A DNA stretch of 64,000 nt from Anaerolineae bacterium (GTDB lineage Bacteria; Chloroflexota; Anaerolineae; JAFGEY01): positions 1 to 64,000 of the forward strand of contig JAFGIE010000108.1 of assembly GCA_016929775.1 (NCBI GenBank). The letters are read 5' to 3'. Of the stretch, positions 25,336 through 35,800 are shown one piece after another; positions within the stretch are counted from its first letter, which is position 1, and each line of letters begins with the position of its first letter. Under the pieces are notes generated by a model. The model saw only the letters and a list, made by a program, of their open reading frames with translations. It made no database searches and was not told the DNA's origin. The position numbers and the translations under genes were made by a program.

Positions 25336-26046
25336 CTACTTCACCTCGAGGTGCTCAAACAGGACGCCATGATTCAGGATCAGGGACAGATACCGTGGTT
25401 GGTCTGCTTGTGGCAGGGCGTACTTGGCCCAGACGTCGATGCTCTCGCCAACCGGTATCTCTCCGGAGTAGTTGCTCTGCTCGGTCATGCGGTACTTGAT
25501 CTGGGTCGCCTCATCGAGCAGGTAGCTGTTGTCCGTTGGCCAGATCGTCTGCTTGCTGTCTCCCGAGTTCGTCCACCGGATCTTGGCTGTGACCATGTTC
25601 TGGAATCGGCCAAACTCGAGCAGCTCGGCGTTCACGCCTGCAACCTGAGAGGCAACCTGCCCGCGCGAGGCGTCCGGCGGTGGTGTACCGACTGGCACAG
25701 AAGCGAAAGCTGTGAGCGTAGGCTCCACCTTGGCTCTCAATACCTCCAGCGCCTCCCGCGTGCTCTCGAGTTGCGCGATTCTCTGGCTGACCGCCGTTGC
25801 GGTGGGGCCAGACTCGACCTGGCTGCTCTCATAGGCTGCCAGCGTGGTCTGGACCACCAACTGCGCGTCCATGATGGCGATCATTGTGGCTTGAGCGGCG
25901 TCCGCGGATCTCTGTGCCACATAGTTCTGGATGGCGTCCCCGCCTGCTACGAGCAGCGACAGGATCGCGACGAGGCCCGCGAGCCCTCCGATCCAGATCC
26001 AGCCGCGTTTGGTTAGTCGGGGCTTTCCCGGCTTGACCTTGTTCAT
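25336..26046 (-). CDS. single-span membrane protein, function unknown
   Basis: 236 residues from the ATG at 26046 (SD GGGGAGGTG); the open frame to 26223 has no SD. A basic N-terminus leads to a helix (WIWIGGLAGLVAILSLLVAGG, broken here as WIWIGGLAG and beyond), a helical segment with coiled-coil character (VSQRIAQLESTREALEVL near 95), then a beta-rich C-terminal domain (MVTAKIRWTNSGDSKQTIW) like DUF4352-type sandwich domains. Topology suggests a small inside part and an extracytoplasmic domain. No family recognised. Confidence 0.6.
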   Translation of the reverse strand: MNKVKPGKPRLTKRGWIWIGGLAGLVAILSLLVAGGDAIQNYVAQRSADAAQATMIAIMDAQLVVQTTLAAYESSQVESGPTATAVSQRIAQLESTREALEVLRAKVEPTLTAFASVPVGTPPPDASRGQVASQVAGVNAELLEFGRFQNMVTAKIRWTNSGDSKQTIWPTDNSYLLDEATQIKYRMTEQSNYSGEIPVGESIDVWAKYALPQADQPRYLSLILNHGVLFEHLEVK

Positions 26047-26235
26047 CGCGCACCTCCCCATGCAGGTACCGGACACATTTTGAGCACACTCCCAGAGGCG
26101 TCTGACGCCCGCTGCACCATCAGCCCGTGCAGGTGCAGGGCGGATCTGTCCTCGGGCAGACGCTGTACGCGCCAAGCTCACGGTTTGAGAGGCGTGACGT
26201 GCAGCACCTACCCTCGTCCCCACACTCCTGCGCGC

Positions 26236-28419
26236 CTATTCCTCTCCCTGCCGCCACTGATGGGCTTCGTCCTGCAGATAGGGCTCTGTGACGCCGGGGA
26301 GAAGCGCCTCTGCCTGGGGCACGAGCTCGTTGTAGAAGCGGTCCGCCACCTCGTAGAAGCCGTGCCACTGGACATAGTCGGGCCCCATCATCGCCGCACC
26401 GTGGCGCGCGCGGCGTCCCTCGTGGTGCCAGAGGTAAAAGTAGGTCCACTCGATCGGGTCGTCGAACTCGAGCGCCGTGAGCTTGTCCGCCTCGTAGAGC
26501 TGCTGCATGATCTGGGATGCGGGCGTCGCGAACTTGGCGTCGTACAGCGCGACCGCATCGTCGAACTGGGCAAAGAACGCCGCCTGGAAGCCGGGAGAAT
26601 GGCATTGCCGGCAGACCTGTGTCATGCTCTCCCGCCGCGCTGCCCAGTTCTCTTGCCGCGCCGAGATCGCGGGGCGCAAGGTCCAGGCGATGCGCAGCCC
26701 GACGTCATGGTTCACTGCCAGCTCGGGCACGGCGCTCATGTGGCACGTCGCGCAGGTCGGCGCCGCGGTATAGTCCTCGCCGAGCACCCAGGGCTGGGCA
26801 TCGAGGTTCATCCGCTCTCGGTTCGCCGCAAAGGCGATGCCGTGCTTGCTCTCCTCATAGATCTCTTTTTGCGGGTGATCGGGCCCCAGGTGGCAGTTGC
26901 CGCAGCTATCCGCCTCGCGGGCGACGGCGACGCTAAAGAGGTGTCGCGTGTGGCACGTCGAGCAGGCGCCCTTGCTGCCGTCGGGATTGATGCGACCGAT
27001 GCCGGTGTTGGGCCAGCTCGCAGGCGACAGGCTGCCGTCGGGCATGACCTCCACAGGGGCGCCGTGGCACTGCTGGCAGCCGAGGACCGTCGCAGCCACG
27101 CCCTCCACTTTCTCTCCCAGGATGTTGTCCAGCGACTCGAGGATGTCGCCGCCCTGTGCGTGACGGCTCGCCGCAAACTCTTCTGCCTCGCGGACGTGAC
27201 ACTGGGCGCAGTCCTTGGGCGTGACCAGGACGCTGATCGTATAGTCATTGTGCGCCATGGCGTCCGGATCGCCCGCCTCGGCGTGGTGACACTCGTAGCA
27301 GCCCACCCCTTGCGCGGCGTGTACGCTTTGCCGCCACTCGGCGATCTGGGAGCGCATAAACGCCTCGTCGCTGTGGCACGCGATGCACCGGGAGGAAGCC
27401 GCGGAGAGGGCGGTTGCGGCGGAGGCGTCGGGCGCCAGCGCATCCCTCTCCCATGTGAAGCCCCACTTCCACAAAGCCACGCAAAGCAGGATCCCAAAGG
27501 TGAGGGCGAGATTGGCATAGGCAAACACCACGAGCACCTGTTGCGCTCGCAGCGGGCGCGGACGCGCCTGGGGGCGAGCGGCGTGGATCTCGCCGACCAC
27601 GGGCATTCGCTCCAGCACCTCTGCGCCGTGGGGGGCGCCCCTCATCGCCTCGGTCAGGTCTTGACCGGCGCGGTGCTGCCGCACGTGGACGCCCTCTCGC
27701 CACAGCCGGCTGCCTGTGACGTCATAGACCTTGCCCGCCACGGCGACCATGGCGCGCTTGCCAGCCTGCCCGTCGAAGGAGGGGAGCGTCTCCGCGGTGA
27801 CCTCCTGTGGCGTCGGGGCGGCGCCCGCTTGGGGCTGCGCGCTCTTGCGCAGGCGCCGCGTCAAGGTCACGGTCGCGATCAGCGCCAGGAGCACCATCAG
27901 GCCAAACTGGGCCAGCTTGATGATAAAGATCGTGCCAAAGGCGCCAGAGAAGACCGAGCCCGTCTCGAGGTAGCGGAGGATGGTCAGCACGATCCCGGTC
28001 AGCGCCACCAGCCCGATGCTGATCCAGCCGATCCTACCTTCCGTGCGCGGGATGCCGGTCTTGAGCTGCTGGGGCCTGACCACGATGTGGATGTAAAAGA
28101 TGGCGCCGAACCAGATCACGGCGACCGTGAGGTGCACATAGCCGGCGATCAGGCGCACCGTCCGCACCAGGTTCGAGGGCGCATACGGCTCCACGTCTGC
28201 CGCGATGGGCCACTCGTATCCGCCCCGGGCGTAGGCGATGCCCACGGGGGTCAGTTCCCCGCCCCCTTCGGGGCGCGTGTGGCACACGCCACAGGGCTGC
28301 CCTGTCTGCCGGGCATAGTCGACCGTCGCAGACGCCGTGGAGGCGGACAGACTGGTGAACGCAACCACGACGAGGAGCCAGCAGAGGAGCATGCCTGGTC
28401 TGCGAGTGTGTGCCTTCAT
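26236..28419 (-). CDS. membrane cytochrome b5-like / HAO-like octaheme fusion cytochrome
   Basis: 727 residues from the ATG at 28419 (SD AGGAAGG). Signal-like helix (9-30), CGVCH at 43-47, membrane helices at about 80-180 that resemble CopD-type domains, a cytochrome b5-like domain at about 200-262 (VAGKVYDVTGSRLW, HVRQHRAGQDL, GAPHG), another helix near 290-312, then about 410 residues with eight CXXCH sites (CIACH, CYECH, CAQCH, CQQCH, CSTCH, CGNCH, CATCH, CRQCH). The end matches the hydroxylamine-oxidoreductase-like octaheme family: DVGLRIAWTLRP, FDDPIEWTYFYLWHHEG, MMGPDYVQWHGFYEV. HAO-family enzymes oxidise hydroxylamine or hydrazine, or reduce nitrite or hydroxylamine. The one-chain fusion to a membrane b-type module suggests direct electron exchange with the quinone pool. 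Confidence 0.88.
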   Translation of the reverse strand: MKAHTRRPGMLLCWLLVVVAFTSLSASTASATVDYARQTGQPCGVCHTRPEGGGELTPVGIAYARGGYEWPIAADVEPYAPSNLVRTVRLIAGYVHLTVAVIWFGAIFYIHIVVRPQQLKTGIPRTEGRIGWISIGLVALTGIVLTILRYLETGSVFSGAFGTIFIIKLAQFGLMVLLALIATVTLTRRLRKSAQPQAGAAPTPQEVTAETLPSFDGQAGKRAMVAVAGKVYDVTGSRLWREGVHVRQHRAGQDLTEAMRGAPHGAEVLERMPVVGEIHAARPQARPRPLRAQQVLVVFAYANLALTFGILLCVALWKWGFTWERDALAPDASAATALSAASSRCIACHSDEAFMRSQIAEWRQSVHAAQGVGCYECHHAEAGDPDAMAHNDYTISVLVTPKDCAQCHVREAEEFAASRHAQGGDILESLDNILGEKVEGVAATVLGCQQCHGAPVEVMPDGSLSPASWPNTGIGRINPDGSKGACSTCHTRHLFSVAVAREADSCGNCHLGPDHPQKEIYEESKHGIAFAANRERMNLDAQPWVLGEDYTAAPTCATCHMSAVPELAVNHDVGLRIAWTLRPAISARQENWAARRESMTQVCRQCHSPGFQAAFFAQFDDAVALYDAKFATPASQIMQQLYEADKLTALEFDDPIEWTYFYLWHHEGRRARHGAAMMGPDYVQWHGFYEVADRFYNELVPQAEALLPGVTEPYLQDEAHQWRQGEE

Positions 28420-28522
28420 CGTTCCTGTTTCCTTCCTTTCCTCATGCACCCGTGGCACATGATGCGACGTTGTGTTTGGCGTGACGAGGGGTACCGCGAG
28501 CGTGCAGCGGCGCACGCTCGGC

Positions 28523-30748
28523 CTAGCTCGCAGCGCGCATGCGCACAGAGTGATCTGCAGCGATCGGGATGCGCAACACGCGACCGCCGATCCTCTGGGT
28601 GGCGCCGGACGCGTCGATCACGTCGACCTGCGCGTCGCCCCAGGGGTTGCGCAGGCAATACGTGCCGCCCACCCGGCTCTGTACTCTGACCTCGGTCACG
28701 CGCCCGTCCACGCGTTCCGCGCCGACCAGGAACGCCCCGCCGGTCAGCAGACCGTCAAAGGCGACTCTTTTCCACGCCCACGGCGCGCCGGCAAAGAGGA
28801 CGTCGACGCCGCGCTGGGTGTGCAGCATCATCTCCATGATCGCGGCTGTGGCGCTCATGCCGGCGTCCATCTGCATCCGCTCGGGCGGGCGTGGTCCGTG
28901 GTCCACGCCGGTCAGGCGGGGCGCGCCCATGAGCGTGAAGCCGGGAAAGACGCAGTCGTGCAGCGTGCCGTGCCCTTCGTTGGTGAACACCCGCTCCCAG
29001 ATCTCGAGCAGCAGCTCGGCGATCTCGGGATTGTGGAAGCGGGTGTGGATCATTGCCGCCCAAGGCACGCACCAGCCCGACCACAGGCCCATCCCCTGGT
29101 AGACCCAGGTGCGCAGCGAGTGCTCATAGATCGGCTGCCACTCGGGATCGTCGAGGTCGAGCACGTCAAAGGGGCAGATGCCCGCCAAGTGCGAGTGGTG
29201 GCGGTGGCTCTCCTCCAGTGGGGTGCCCTCCCACAGCGCGATCTGTTCCCGTCCCGCCGGTCCAGCGAGCGCGGCGCGCGGCAGCCCGCGCTGGATCTCG
29301 CGCCAGGAGGGTCGCGGCGGTTCGCCAAGTTGCGCGGCAGCCTCGATCAGGTGCTCGCACAGCCAGTGAATGCACGCCAGCTGGAAACTGGCGTTCCTGC
29401 CCCAGGCGTCGATCGCCGAACCACGGTATTCGGGCGAGACGCCGACGGGCAGCGTCCAGCCGTCGCCGTCGCGCTCGAGCATCTCTTCGTACACGCGCAT
29501 CGCGCCGGTCATAAAGGGATAGGCGGTCGTGCGCAAAAAGTCGAGGTCGCCTGAGTAGCGGGCATAGTCGTACATCATCTGCGCCACCCACGCCGTGCAG
29601 CCGTGGTCGACCGAGCCGCTCCAGAAACCGCCCATGCAAGTGCAGCGATCGTCCACCGCGTGCGGCAGCATGAGCCCATCCTCGATCCCGACCAAGATGC
29701 GTGCGTTCTCGCGGAGCTGCGGCATCCAGGAAGCGATCATGTCAAAGAGGGGCAGCAAGTGCGGCAGCAGGTTGGCCCGGTAGGCGGGCCAGTAGCACAT
29801 CTGCACGTTGATGTTAAAGTGATAGTCGCCCGACCAAGGCGGCATCGCGTCGCCCTCGATCCACGGGCCCTGCAGCCCTGCCGGCACGCCACCGTCGGGG
29901 CTGGTCAGGCCCGCGAACTTGTACATCCCATAGCGATAGAGGTAGTCGAGGTGCGCGTTGGGAAGCTCGAGACGGGGCACGCGCGCCCAGTAGCGCTGCC
30001 ACCAGGCGGCGGTCTCGGCGCGCAAAGCCTGCGGACCCGCGCGCGCCGCGGCGTCGATCTGGCGCCGCACTGCTTCCCGCGCCGCTGCGGCGTCATCGCC
30101 GTACTCGAGACCCAGCCACAGGTCGCGCCCGGCGATGCGGTAGCCCAGGCAGAGGGGCGGGTCGGCGGGACGCGCCTGGACCCAACCGCACAGGTCGCCC
30201 TCGTCGTAGAACCGTGGTCTCTCGAACGAGATCTGACTCAGGTAGTCGCCTACGGCGTTCCACGCCGTGACGCGGCGCACGCTCGCCCCGGGCAACGGCT
30301 CCGAGAACGCGATGTGCAGGAGGGGCGCGCGCATCGACAGGTCGAACGCCGCCTCGAACGCCCGCCCCTCTCCCTCGGCGCGGACGACGACCTGCCCGCT
30401 GCCCATGTCGAGCTCGCCCCGCGTCAGGCGCAACGCGGGATCGAGGACCAGCTCGATCTGCCCCAGGGGCAGGAGGCTGGGTCGCTGCGGGTGCCCGGCG
30501 GGAACCGCGCCCTCCTCAAAGAGTGCGCGCAGCCCGGCTTCGTCGCCCGCCTCGAGCAGGCGGCGGATGTGCGCATAACTCATGCCGTCGACCCACGGCT
30601 TGCCGCCGCGATGGTCCCAGAAGTCGCCCCGGTTGACGGTCACGCGCAGGACGTTGTCCTGACCCCAGATCATCACGCCCATCACGCCGTTGCCCTGCAG
30701 GATGCCGGTGTGCGTGCGGGGCAGCGGAAACGCCCAGGTATCGCCCAT
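28523..30748 (-). CDS. GH95-like glycosidase (alpha-L-fucosidase/galactosidase type)
   Basis: 741 residues. The N-terminal beta-sandwich (ILQGNGVMGVMIWG, VTVNRGDFWDHR) and the central six-hairpin toroid follow the GH95 plan: GDYHFNINVQMCYWPAY near 315 with the conserved Asn residues, EYRGSAIDAWGRNASFQLA near 465, and ESHRHHSHLAGICPF near 540. The C-terminal beta domain carries GGAFLVGAERVDGRV. The length is close to the family norm. No signal peptide, so it is probably intracellular. GH95 contains 1,2-alpha-L-fucosidases and alpha-L-galactosidases; which applies is unknown. Confidence 0.78.
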   Translation of the reverse strand: MGDTWAFPLPRTHTGILQGNGVMGVMIWGQDNVLRVTVNRGDFWDHRGGKPWVDGMSYAHIRRLLEAGDEAGLRALFEEGAVPAGHPQRPSLLPLGQIELVLDPALRLTRGELDMGSGQVVVRAEGEGRAFEAAFDLSMRAPLLHIAFSEPLPGASVRRVTAWNAVGDYLSQISFERPRFYDEGDLCGWVQARPADPPLCLGYRIAGRDLWLGLEYGDDAAAAREAVRRQIDAAARAGPQALRAETAAWWQRYWARVPRLELPNAHLDYLYRYGMYKFAGLTSPDGGVPAGLQGPWIEGDAMPPWSGDYHFNINVQMCYWPAYRANLLPHLLPLFDMIASWMPQLRENARILVGIEDGLMLPHAVDDRCTCMGGFWSGSVDHGCTAWVAQMMYDYARYSGDLDFLRTTAYPFMTGAMRVYEEMLERDGDGWTLPVGVSPEYRGSAIDAWGRNASFQLACIHWLCEHLIEAAAQLGEPPRPSWREIQRGLPRAALAGPAGREQIALWEGTPLEESHRHHSHLAGICPFDVLDLDDPEWQPIYEHSLRTWVYQGMGLWSGWCVPWAAMIHTRFHNPEIAELLLEIWERVFTNEGHGTLHDCVFPGFTLMGAPRLTGVDHGPRPPERMQMDAGMSATAAIMEMMLHTQRGVDVLFAGAPWAWKRVAFDGLLTGGAFLVGAERVDGRVTEVRVQSRVGGTYCLRNPWGDAQVDVIDASGATQRIGGRVLRIPIAADHSVRMRAAS

Positions 30749-30806
30749 TGCCCTCTCCCTTCCCTAGGTCTCCAACAGCAGTGGCGGACGGCGCGCACCC
30801 GCCAGG

Positions 30807-31484
30807 TCACTCCTCCTCTTTCGTGACGAGCGGCAGGTAGACTGCGCCTGGGGGCGCGCGATAGTAGAGGCGGAAACCGCACACCTGCATGTCGGATCCC
30901 AGGTCGTTTGGCCGCCAGTTGAGTAGATAGGAATACTGGTCATAGTCGACCGTGTGGGTGAACTCGCTCGTCGTGCGATAGTCCTCGCCCGTGTTCCCGC
31001 TCGACGAAGCATTCCACTCGGCTACGAGGTCGCCGTACAAGTCGTAGACGCTGAACCACGCGTTCGCGTTCGAGGCGCTCGTGTCGTTGTAGTACAGGCG
31101 CATGTACTTGACCGTCGCGCCCTGGGGCAGGTAGACGGGGGTGTTGAATACCGTGTACATGTCTCCGCTGGAGGCAAACAGGCACCCACCACTGGCTGAC
31201 GAATCCCATCCCACATTGCTCTCGCGCGGTCGCAGCGCCGAACCCGCGACGCGCAAGTAGGCATTGTAGGTCGCAGCAGCCTCCACGTCTGCTGCATCGA
31301 CCCCGGCAGGCTGGTCAGGCGGGCCTTGGATCTGCACCCCCTCCGGGATCTCGGCGCTGCTCGTCCAGGGACCGGTCGGATCGTCGTCTCCCGGCGCCTG
31401 CGCCCAGCCGATGCCGCTTCTCAGCGCGACGATGACCAGCAAGCCCAGGGTCAAAGCCGCCAAGACCGCAACGTACTTTTTCAC
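30807..31484 (-). CDS. secreted protein with YLPLV C-terminal tail
   Basis: 225 residues from a GTG at 31484 (SD AAGGAGA); the longer frame upstream has no support. A signal peptide (VKKYVAVLAALTLGLLVIVA and on, cut after WAQA) precedes a beta-rich, Tyr/Asn/Ser-rich domain (GCLFASSGDMYTVFNTPVYL, YMRLYYNDTSASNANAWF, LVAEWNASSSGNTGEDYR) like carbohydrate-binding or surface beta-sandwiches. It ends AVYLPLVTKEEE, matching the YLPLV tail of the nuclease at 17282. No known family; presumed exported or surface protein. Confidence 0.65.
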   Translation of the reverse strand: MKKYVAVLAALTLGLLVIVALRSGIGWAQAPGDDDPTGPWTSSAEIPEGVQIQGPPDQPAGVDAADVEAAATYNAYLRVAGSALRPRESNVGWDSSASGGCLFASSGDMYTVFNTPVYLPQGATVKYMRLYYNDTSASNANAWFSVYDLYGDLVAEWNASSSGNTGEDYRTTSEFTHTVDYDQYSYLLNWRPNDLGSDMQVCGFRLYYRAPPGAVYLPLVTKEEE

Positions 31485-31619
31485 TGTCACTCTCCTTGTG
31501 TGTGGTGCGTCTGAGTCGTTCTGTGGCTGACCCCGATCGCGGGGCCAACACCCGGACACCGATGACTGCGGTCACGCAAACCGTCCAACCCGCTAGGGCA
31601 GCGTTCCCGCTGATTGTGC

Positions 31620-32801
31620 TCAGGTCGATCCGTCCGCGCCTGTATCCCGGGAGAGCACGACCAGCGCGATATCGTCCGATTGGGGCGTGTCGCCCACAAA
31701 GCGCTGCACGTCCTCGAGGATCGCTTCGTGGATCCCGCGAGCGGGACGCCCCAGGCTGGATCGCACGGATGCCAGCAGCCGGTCCTCCCCCAGGAACGAC
31801 CCACATGCGTCTTGCGCTTCCGTGACGCCGTCGGTATAGAGCACCAGCACGTCGCCTGGCGCGAGGGAAGCGGTTCCTCGCTCCCAGGCATGGTCCCCGG
31901 AGACCCCCAGCGGCGGGCCTGTCCTGATCAGCCTCTGGACGTGCGCGCTGTCGCGAACGCCGACCAGATAGGGTCCCCAGTGACCGGCGTTGCAGTAGGC
32001 CAACGTCCCCCTGTCTGGGTCCAGGATCCCGTAAAAGAGGGTGACAAAGTAGTCCGTATCGGTGTCTTCTGCCATGCGACGGTTCACGGCACTGAGCGCC
32101 AGCTCTGGCTGCGCCGGATAGGCTCCCGCATAGGTGCGGATCAACGTCCAGCTCAGGGCCATGTAGAGCGCTGCTCCCGCCCCTTTGTCGCATACATCCG
32201 CGATCACGATCCCCAAGTGTCCATTCGGGAGGTGGAACCAGTCGTAGAAATCGCCGGACGTCTCCCTGGCAGGTTTGAGCGCCGCCGCCAGCTGCCAACC
32301 TGGGAGATCGGGCAGGTTGTGGGGCAGAAAGCTGGTCTGTACTTTCCCAGCCAGAGCCAGCTCTTGCGCCATCTTGCGGTTGGCATCCTGAAGCTGTCTT
32401 TGCAGTCGACGCAAAGCCAGGTGCGTTCCGACGCGAGCCAGGACTTCTTCGACCTGGAAAGGCTTGGTCACATAGTCTGCGCCGCCGACGGTAAAGGCCC
32501 TGACCTTGTCCTCTATGGCGTCTAGGGCGCTGATAAAGATCACGGGGATGTCGCGGGCCTGGGGATCCGCTTTCAGGCGCTCGCATACCTGGTAGCCATC
32601 TATGCCCGGCATCCTGATGTCGAGCAGGATCAGGTCGGGGGGCTCTGCCTGGACAGCCGCCAACGCCAGCGCACCGTCCGGCACAGGACGGACACGATAC
32701 CCACGCTCAGCCAGCATCTGGGAGAGCAGGCGCAGATTGGCAGGGGTATCGTCGACGATCAAGACGTTTCCGCGCGGGGCGTCCGCCTGAAGGTCACTCA
32801 T
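31620..32801 (-). CDS. response regulator with SpoIIE/RsbU-type PP2C phosphatase
   Basis: 393 residues from the ATG at 32801, which overlaps the stop of the upstream histidine kinase gene (ATGA at 32798-32801), so the two are translationally coupled. Receiver domain at 10-130 (VLIVDDTPAN, phosphoacceptor Asp in LILLDIRMP, Lys in YVTKPFQ). A short coiled linker leads to a PPM/SpoIIE phosphatase at 165-385 (SGDFYDWF, IADVCDKGAGAALYM, YCNAGHWGPYL, LVLYTDGVTEA, QSDDIALVVL) with the metal-binding Asp residues present. Such proteins dephosphorylate anti-sigma antagonists in partner-switching pathways. Probably the output of the coupled kinase. Confidence 0.9.
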   Translation of the reverse strand: MSDLQADAPRGNVLIVDDTPANLRLLSQMLAERGYRVRPVPDGALALAAVQAEPPDLILLDIRMPGIDGYQVCERLKADPQARDIPVIFISALDAIEDKVRAFTVGGADYVTKPFQVEEVLARVGTHLALRRLQRQLQDANRKMAQELALAGKVQTSFLPHNLPDLPGWQLAAALKPARETSGDFYDWFHLPNGHLGIVIADVCDKGAGAALYMALSWTLIRTYAGAYPAQPELALSAVNRRMAEDTDTDYFVTLFYGILDPDRGTLAYCNAGHWGPYLVGVRDSAHVQRLIRTGPPLGVSGDHAWERGTASLAPGDVLVLYTDGVTEAQDACGSFLGEDRLLASVRSSLGRPARGIHEAILEDVQRFVGDTPQSDDIALVVLSRDTGADGST

Positions 32802-35800
32802 CGCTCTCCTCCGGCTTGGTCGATCAGGTTCAAGATCGCCTTGTACTCGAACCCGTTGGCCAAGTCTGCCAGCGCATCGGCGAGCGCTGCGTTCTGCGCG
32901 CGCACCTGCTCGGTCAGGGCCAGTACCTGGTCCAGGTTGGCCCGGATGGTTGCCTGCTGCAGCTGGGTCAGCCAACTGGCGGGCAACGCCGCCAGGGCTG
33001 CTGGCGCCAGCGCGTCCCGGGTGGTTGCGGGCGGGGTAGGTGCAGGCTGGGATGGTTCGTCCGCATAGACATAGCGCACGCCTAGGTGTTGGGTGAGCTT
33101 GTCCAGGATCTCTTCCGTTCGGAACGGCTTGCGTACGATGTCATCACATCCCGCGGACATGATCGTCTCTCGGTCGTCTTCGAAGGCGCTGGCTGTCAGC
33201 GCCACGATGACCGTTTCGCGGCCCTTGGCGCTGGCCCTGATCCGCCGGGTGGCCTGATAGCCGTCCATGACCGGCATCCGCATGTCCATCCAGATCAGGT
33301 GCGGTTCCCACTGCTCCCATACCTCGATCGCCTCCCGACCATGGACTGCCTGGCGAAGCGCAAAGCCCAGCGGTTCGAGCAGCTTGACCAGCAGTTGCCG
33401 GCTGGTCTCTCGATCGTCCACGATCAGCAGGCGGAAGACACCTTGGCCTGGCGCCACACCGAGCACCTTTCGCGAGGGCTGCGCTGCCTCGGCCTCGGCT
33501 GTGTCCGCCAGCCCGATCGGCGCCTCAAACCTAAACACGCTTCCCTGGCCCAACTCGCTGCGTACGGTGATGTCGCCCCCCATCAAGCGTGCGAACTGGC
33601 GGCTGATGGACAGCCCCAAGCCCGTTCCCTCCAGCGATCGCTGTCCGCTCGCCGTCTGTACGAAAGGCTCGAATACGGCGTTCAGCTCTTCCGGGGCAAT
33701 CCCGGGGCCGCTGTCTGCGACCTCGATCAGCAGATGGTCCTCTACCTTGGCGACCCGCAGCGCCACGCCCCCCTGTTCGGTGAACTTGACTGCGTTGCCG
33801 AGCAAGTTCATCAACACCTGGCGCAGCTTACCCTCGTCGGCTTCCACGTACTGGGGCACGTTCTCGCTCCGCTCAAAGCTCAGGGCCAGTCCCTTTCTCT
33901 CCGCGCGCAGGCGGAACATCTCTTCCAGCGTGTCGAGCAGGCGATACAAGTCAAAGCTCTTTTCCTGCAGCGCCACCCGGCCCGCCTCGATCTTGGACAT
34001 CTCGAGTACGTCGTTGATCAGGGCCAACAAGTGCTCCCCACTGCGGTTGATGATCCCGAGATTCTGCCGCTGTTCGGCGGTGAGGTTGGGATCGCCGCCC
34101 ATCAGTTGGGTGAATCCGAGGATGGCATTCAGCGGGGTACGTAGTTCGTGGCTCATATTGGCGAGGAACCGGCTCTTGGCCTGGTTGGCAGCCTCGGCTG
34201 TCCTGCGGGCGAGCTGGAGTTCGCTGATGTCGTGATAGGTGATGATATAGCCAACCATCTCTCCGGACACGGTGACAGGGAAGCCCTGGCAGTGCACGTC
34301 AACGAGGGAGCCGTCTTTGCGGGAGCGCTTGGTGATGGCTTCGGCGCCGCCCTCTGTCAACACCATCTCGGTGCAGTGCAGCGCCTCCTCCCGGATCGTG
34401 GGGTCCTTGGCGACCAGGTCGTTCACGTTCCGGCCCATTGCCTCCTGGGGTGTATACCCGAACACCCGCTCTGCCATCGGATTCCAGGAGACGACGTCGC
34501 TCTCGAGATTCGCGGTCAACGCAGCCACCGGGCTGTTCACAAAGAGGGCTTCAAAGTACTCTTTTTGGCGGCGGAGCTCCTCCTCAAACCGCTTGCGCTC
34601 TGTGATGTCTTCGGCGCTTCCCTCGAAATAGAGCGCCTGGCCCTGCTCGTCTCTGAGCGCGCGAGCGGTGTCGCTGACCCAGATCACCTCGCCGTCGTAG
34701 CGTCGCAAGCGGATCTCAAAGTCACGCACAAGCCCCTCTTGCCTCATCCGCGCTGCCCACCGGGCACGTTCGTCATGGTCAACGGACAGATCGGCGATGT
34801 TGACCGCCAACAGCGCTTCCCGGCTCGGATAGCCGAGCATCGCCACAAGGGCGGGGTTGACGTCGATCAGCTGCCCTTCCGGGATAGCGCGATAGAGGCC
34901 CAGGGGAACGCCCTCAAACAGGGTGTGGTACCGCTCCTCGCTCTGGCGTAGTTCGGCGGCGCGCTCTTCTACCAGTTCCTCCAGGTGCTCGTGGTACCTG
35001 CGCAGCTCTGCTTCCGCGCGCTTGCGTTCGGTGACATCTTCGAGGCTTCCCTCATAGTGCAGCACCTCGCCCTGTTCGTCCTTGACGGCGCGCGCCGTGT
35101 TCCGGACCCAGATGACCTCGCCGTCGTACCGCTGCAACGGAGCCTCGTAATCGCGCACGACCCCTTCCCGGTCCATCAGGGTCGTCCATCCCACGCGTTC
35201 CTCGGGGTCGAGATAGAGCTGGGGGGTGTTGGTCGCCAGCAACGCCTCGCGACTCGGGTAACCCAGCATCTCCACGAGGGCTGGGTTGGCGTCGACCATC
35301 TGTCCCCCGGGCGTGGAGCGGTAGATGCCGATTGGGACGCCATCGAACAGGGTGCGGTACCGTTCCTCGCTCTCGCGCAGCCTGGCAGTGCGCTCACTTA
35401 CCAGGTCCTCCAGGTGTTCCTGGTACGTACGCAGCTCTGCCTCGGCGCGCACGCGCTCGGCGATCTCGCGCTGCGCCTGAGCGTAGAGCCGGGCGTTCTC
35501 GATGGCGATGGCAGCCTGGTGAGCCAGCGATTGGAGCAGCACGAGGTCGCTCTCGTCAAAGGCGTTCAGGCAGTTACTCTGGACGTGTAGGACGCCGATC
35601 ACCGTTTCCTTGGCCTTGAGCGGCACAGCCAACTCGGACCGCATCTCGCTGGCCTCGGGCAGAGAGTAGTAGCGTGACTCCTGGCTCAGGTCCGGCACCA
35701 GCAGCGGCTGACCGGTCTGTGCGACCCAGCCCGTGATCCCTTGCTGTCCCACCTTCAGGCGCGGGGGCTGAAACTCGGGGGTCTCCCAGACAGCGCCCGC

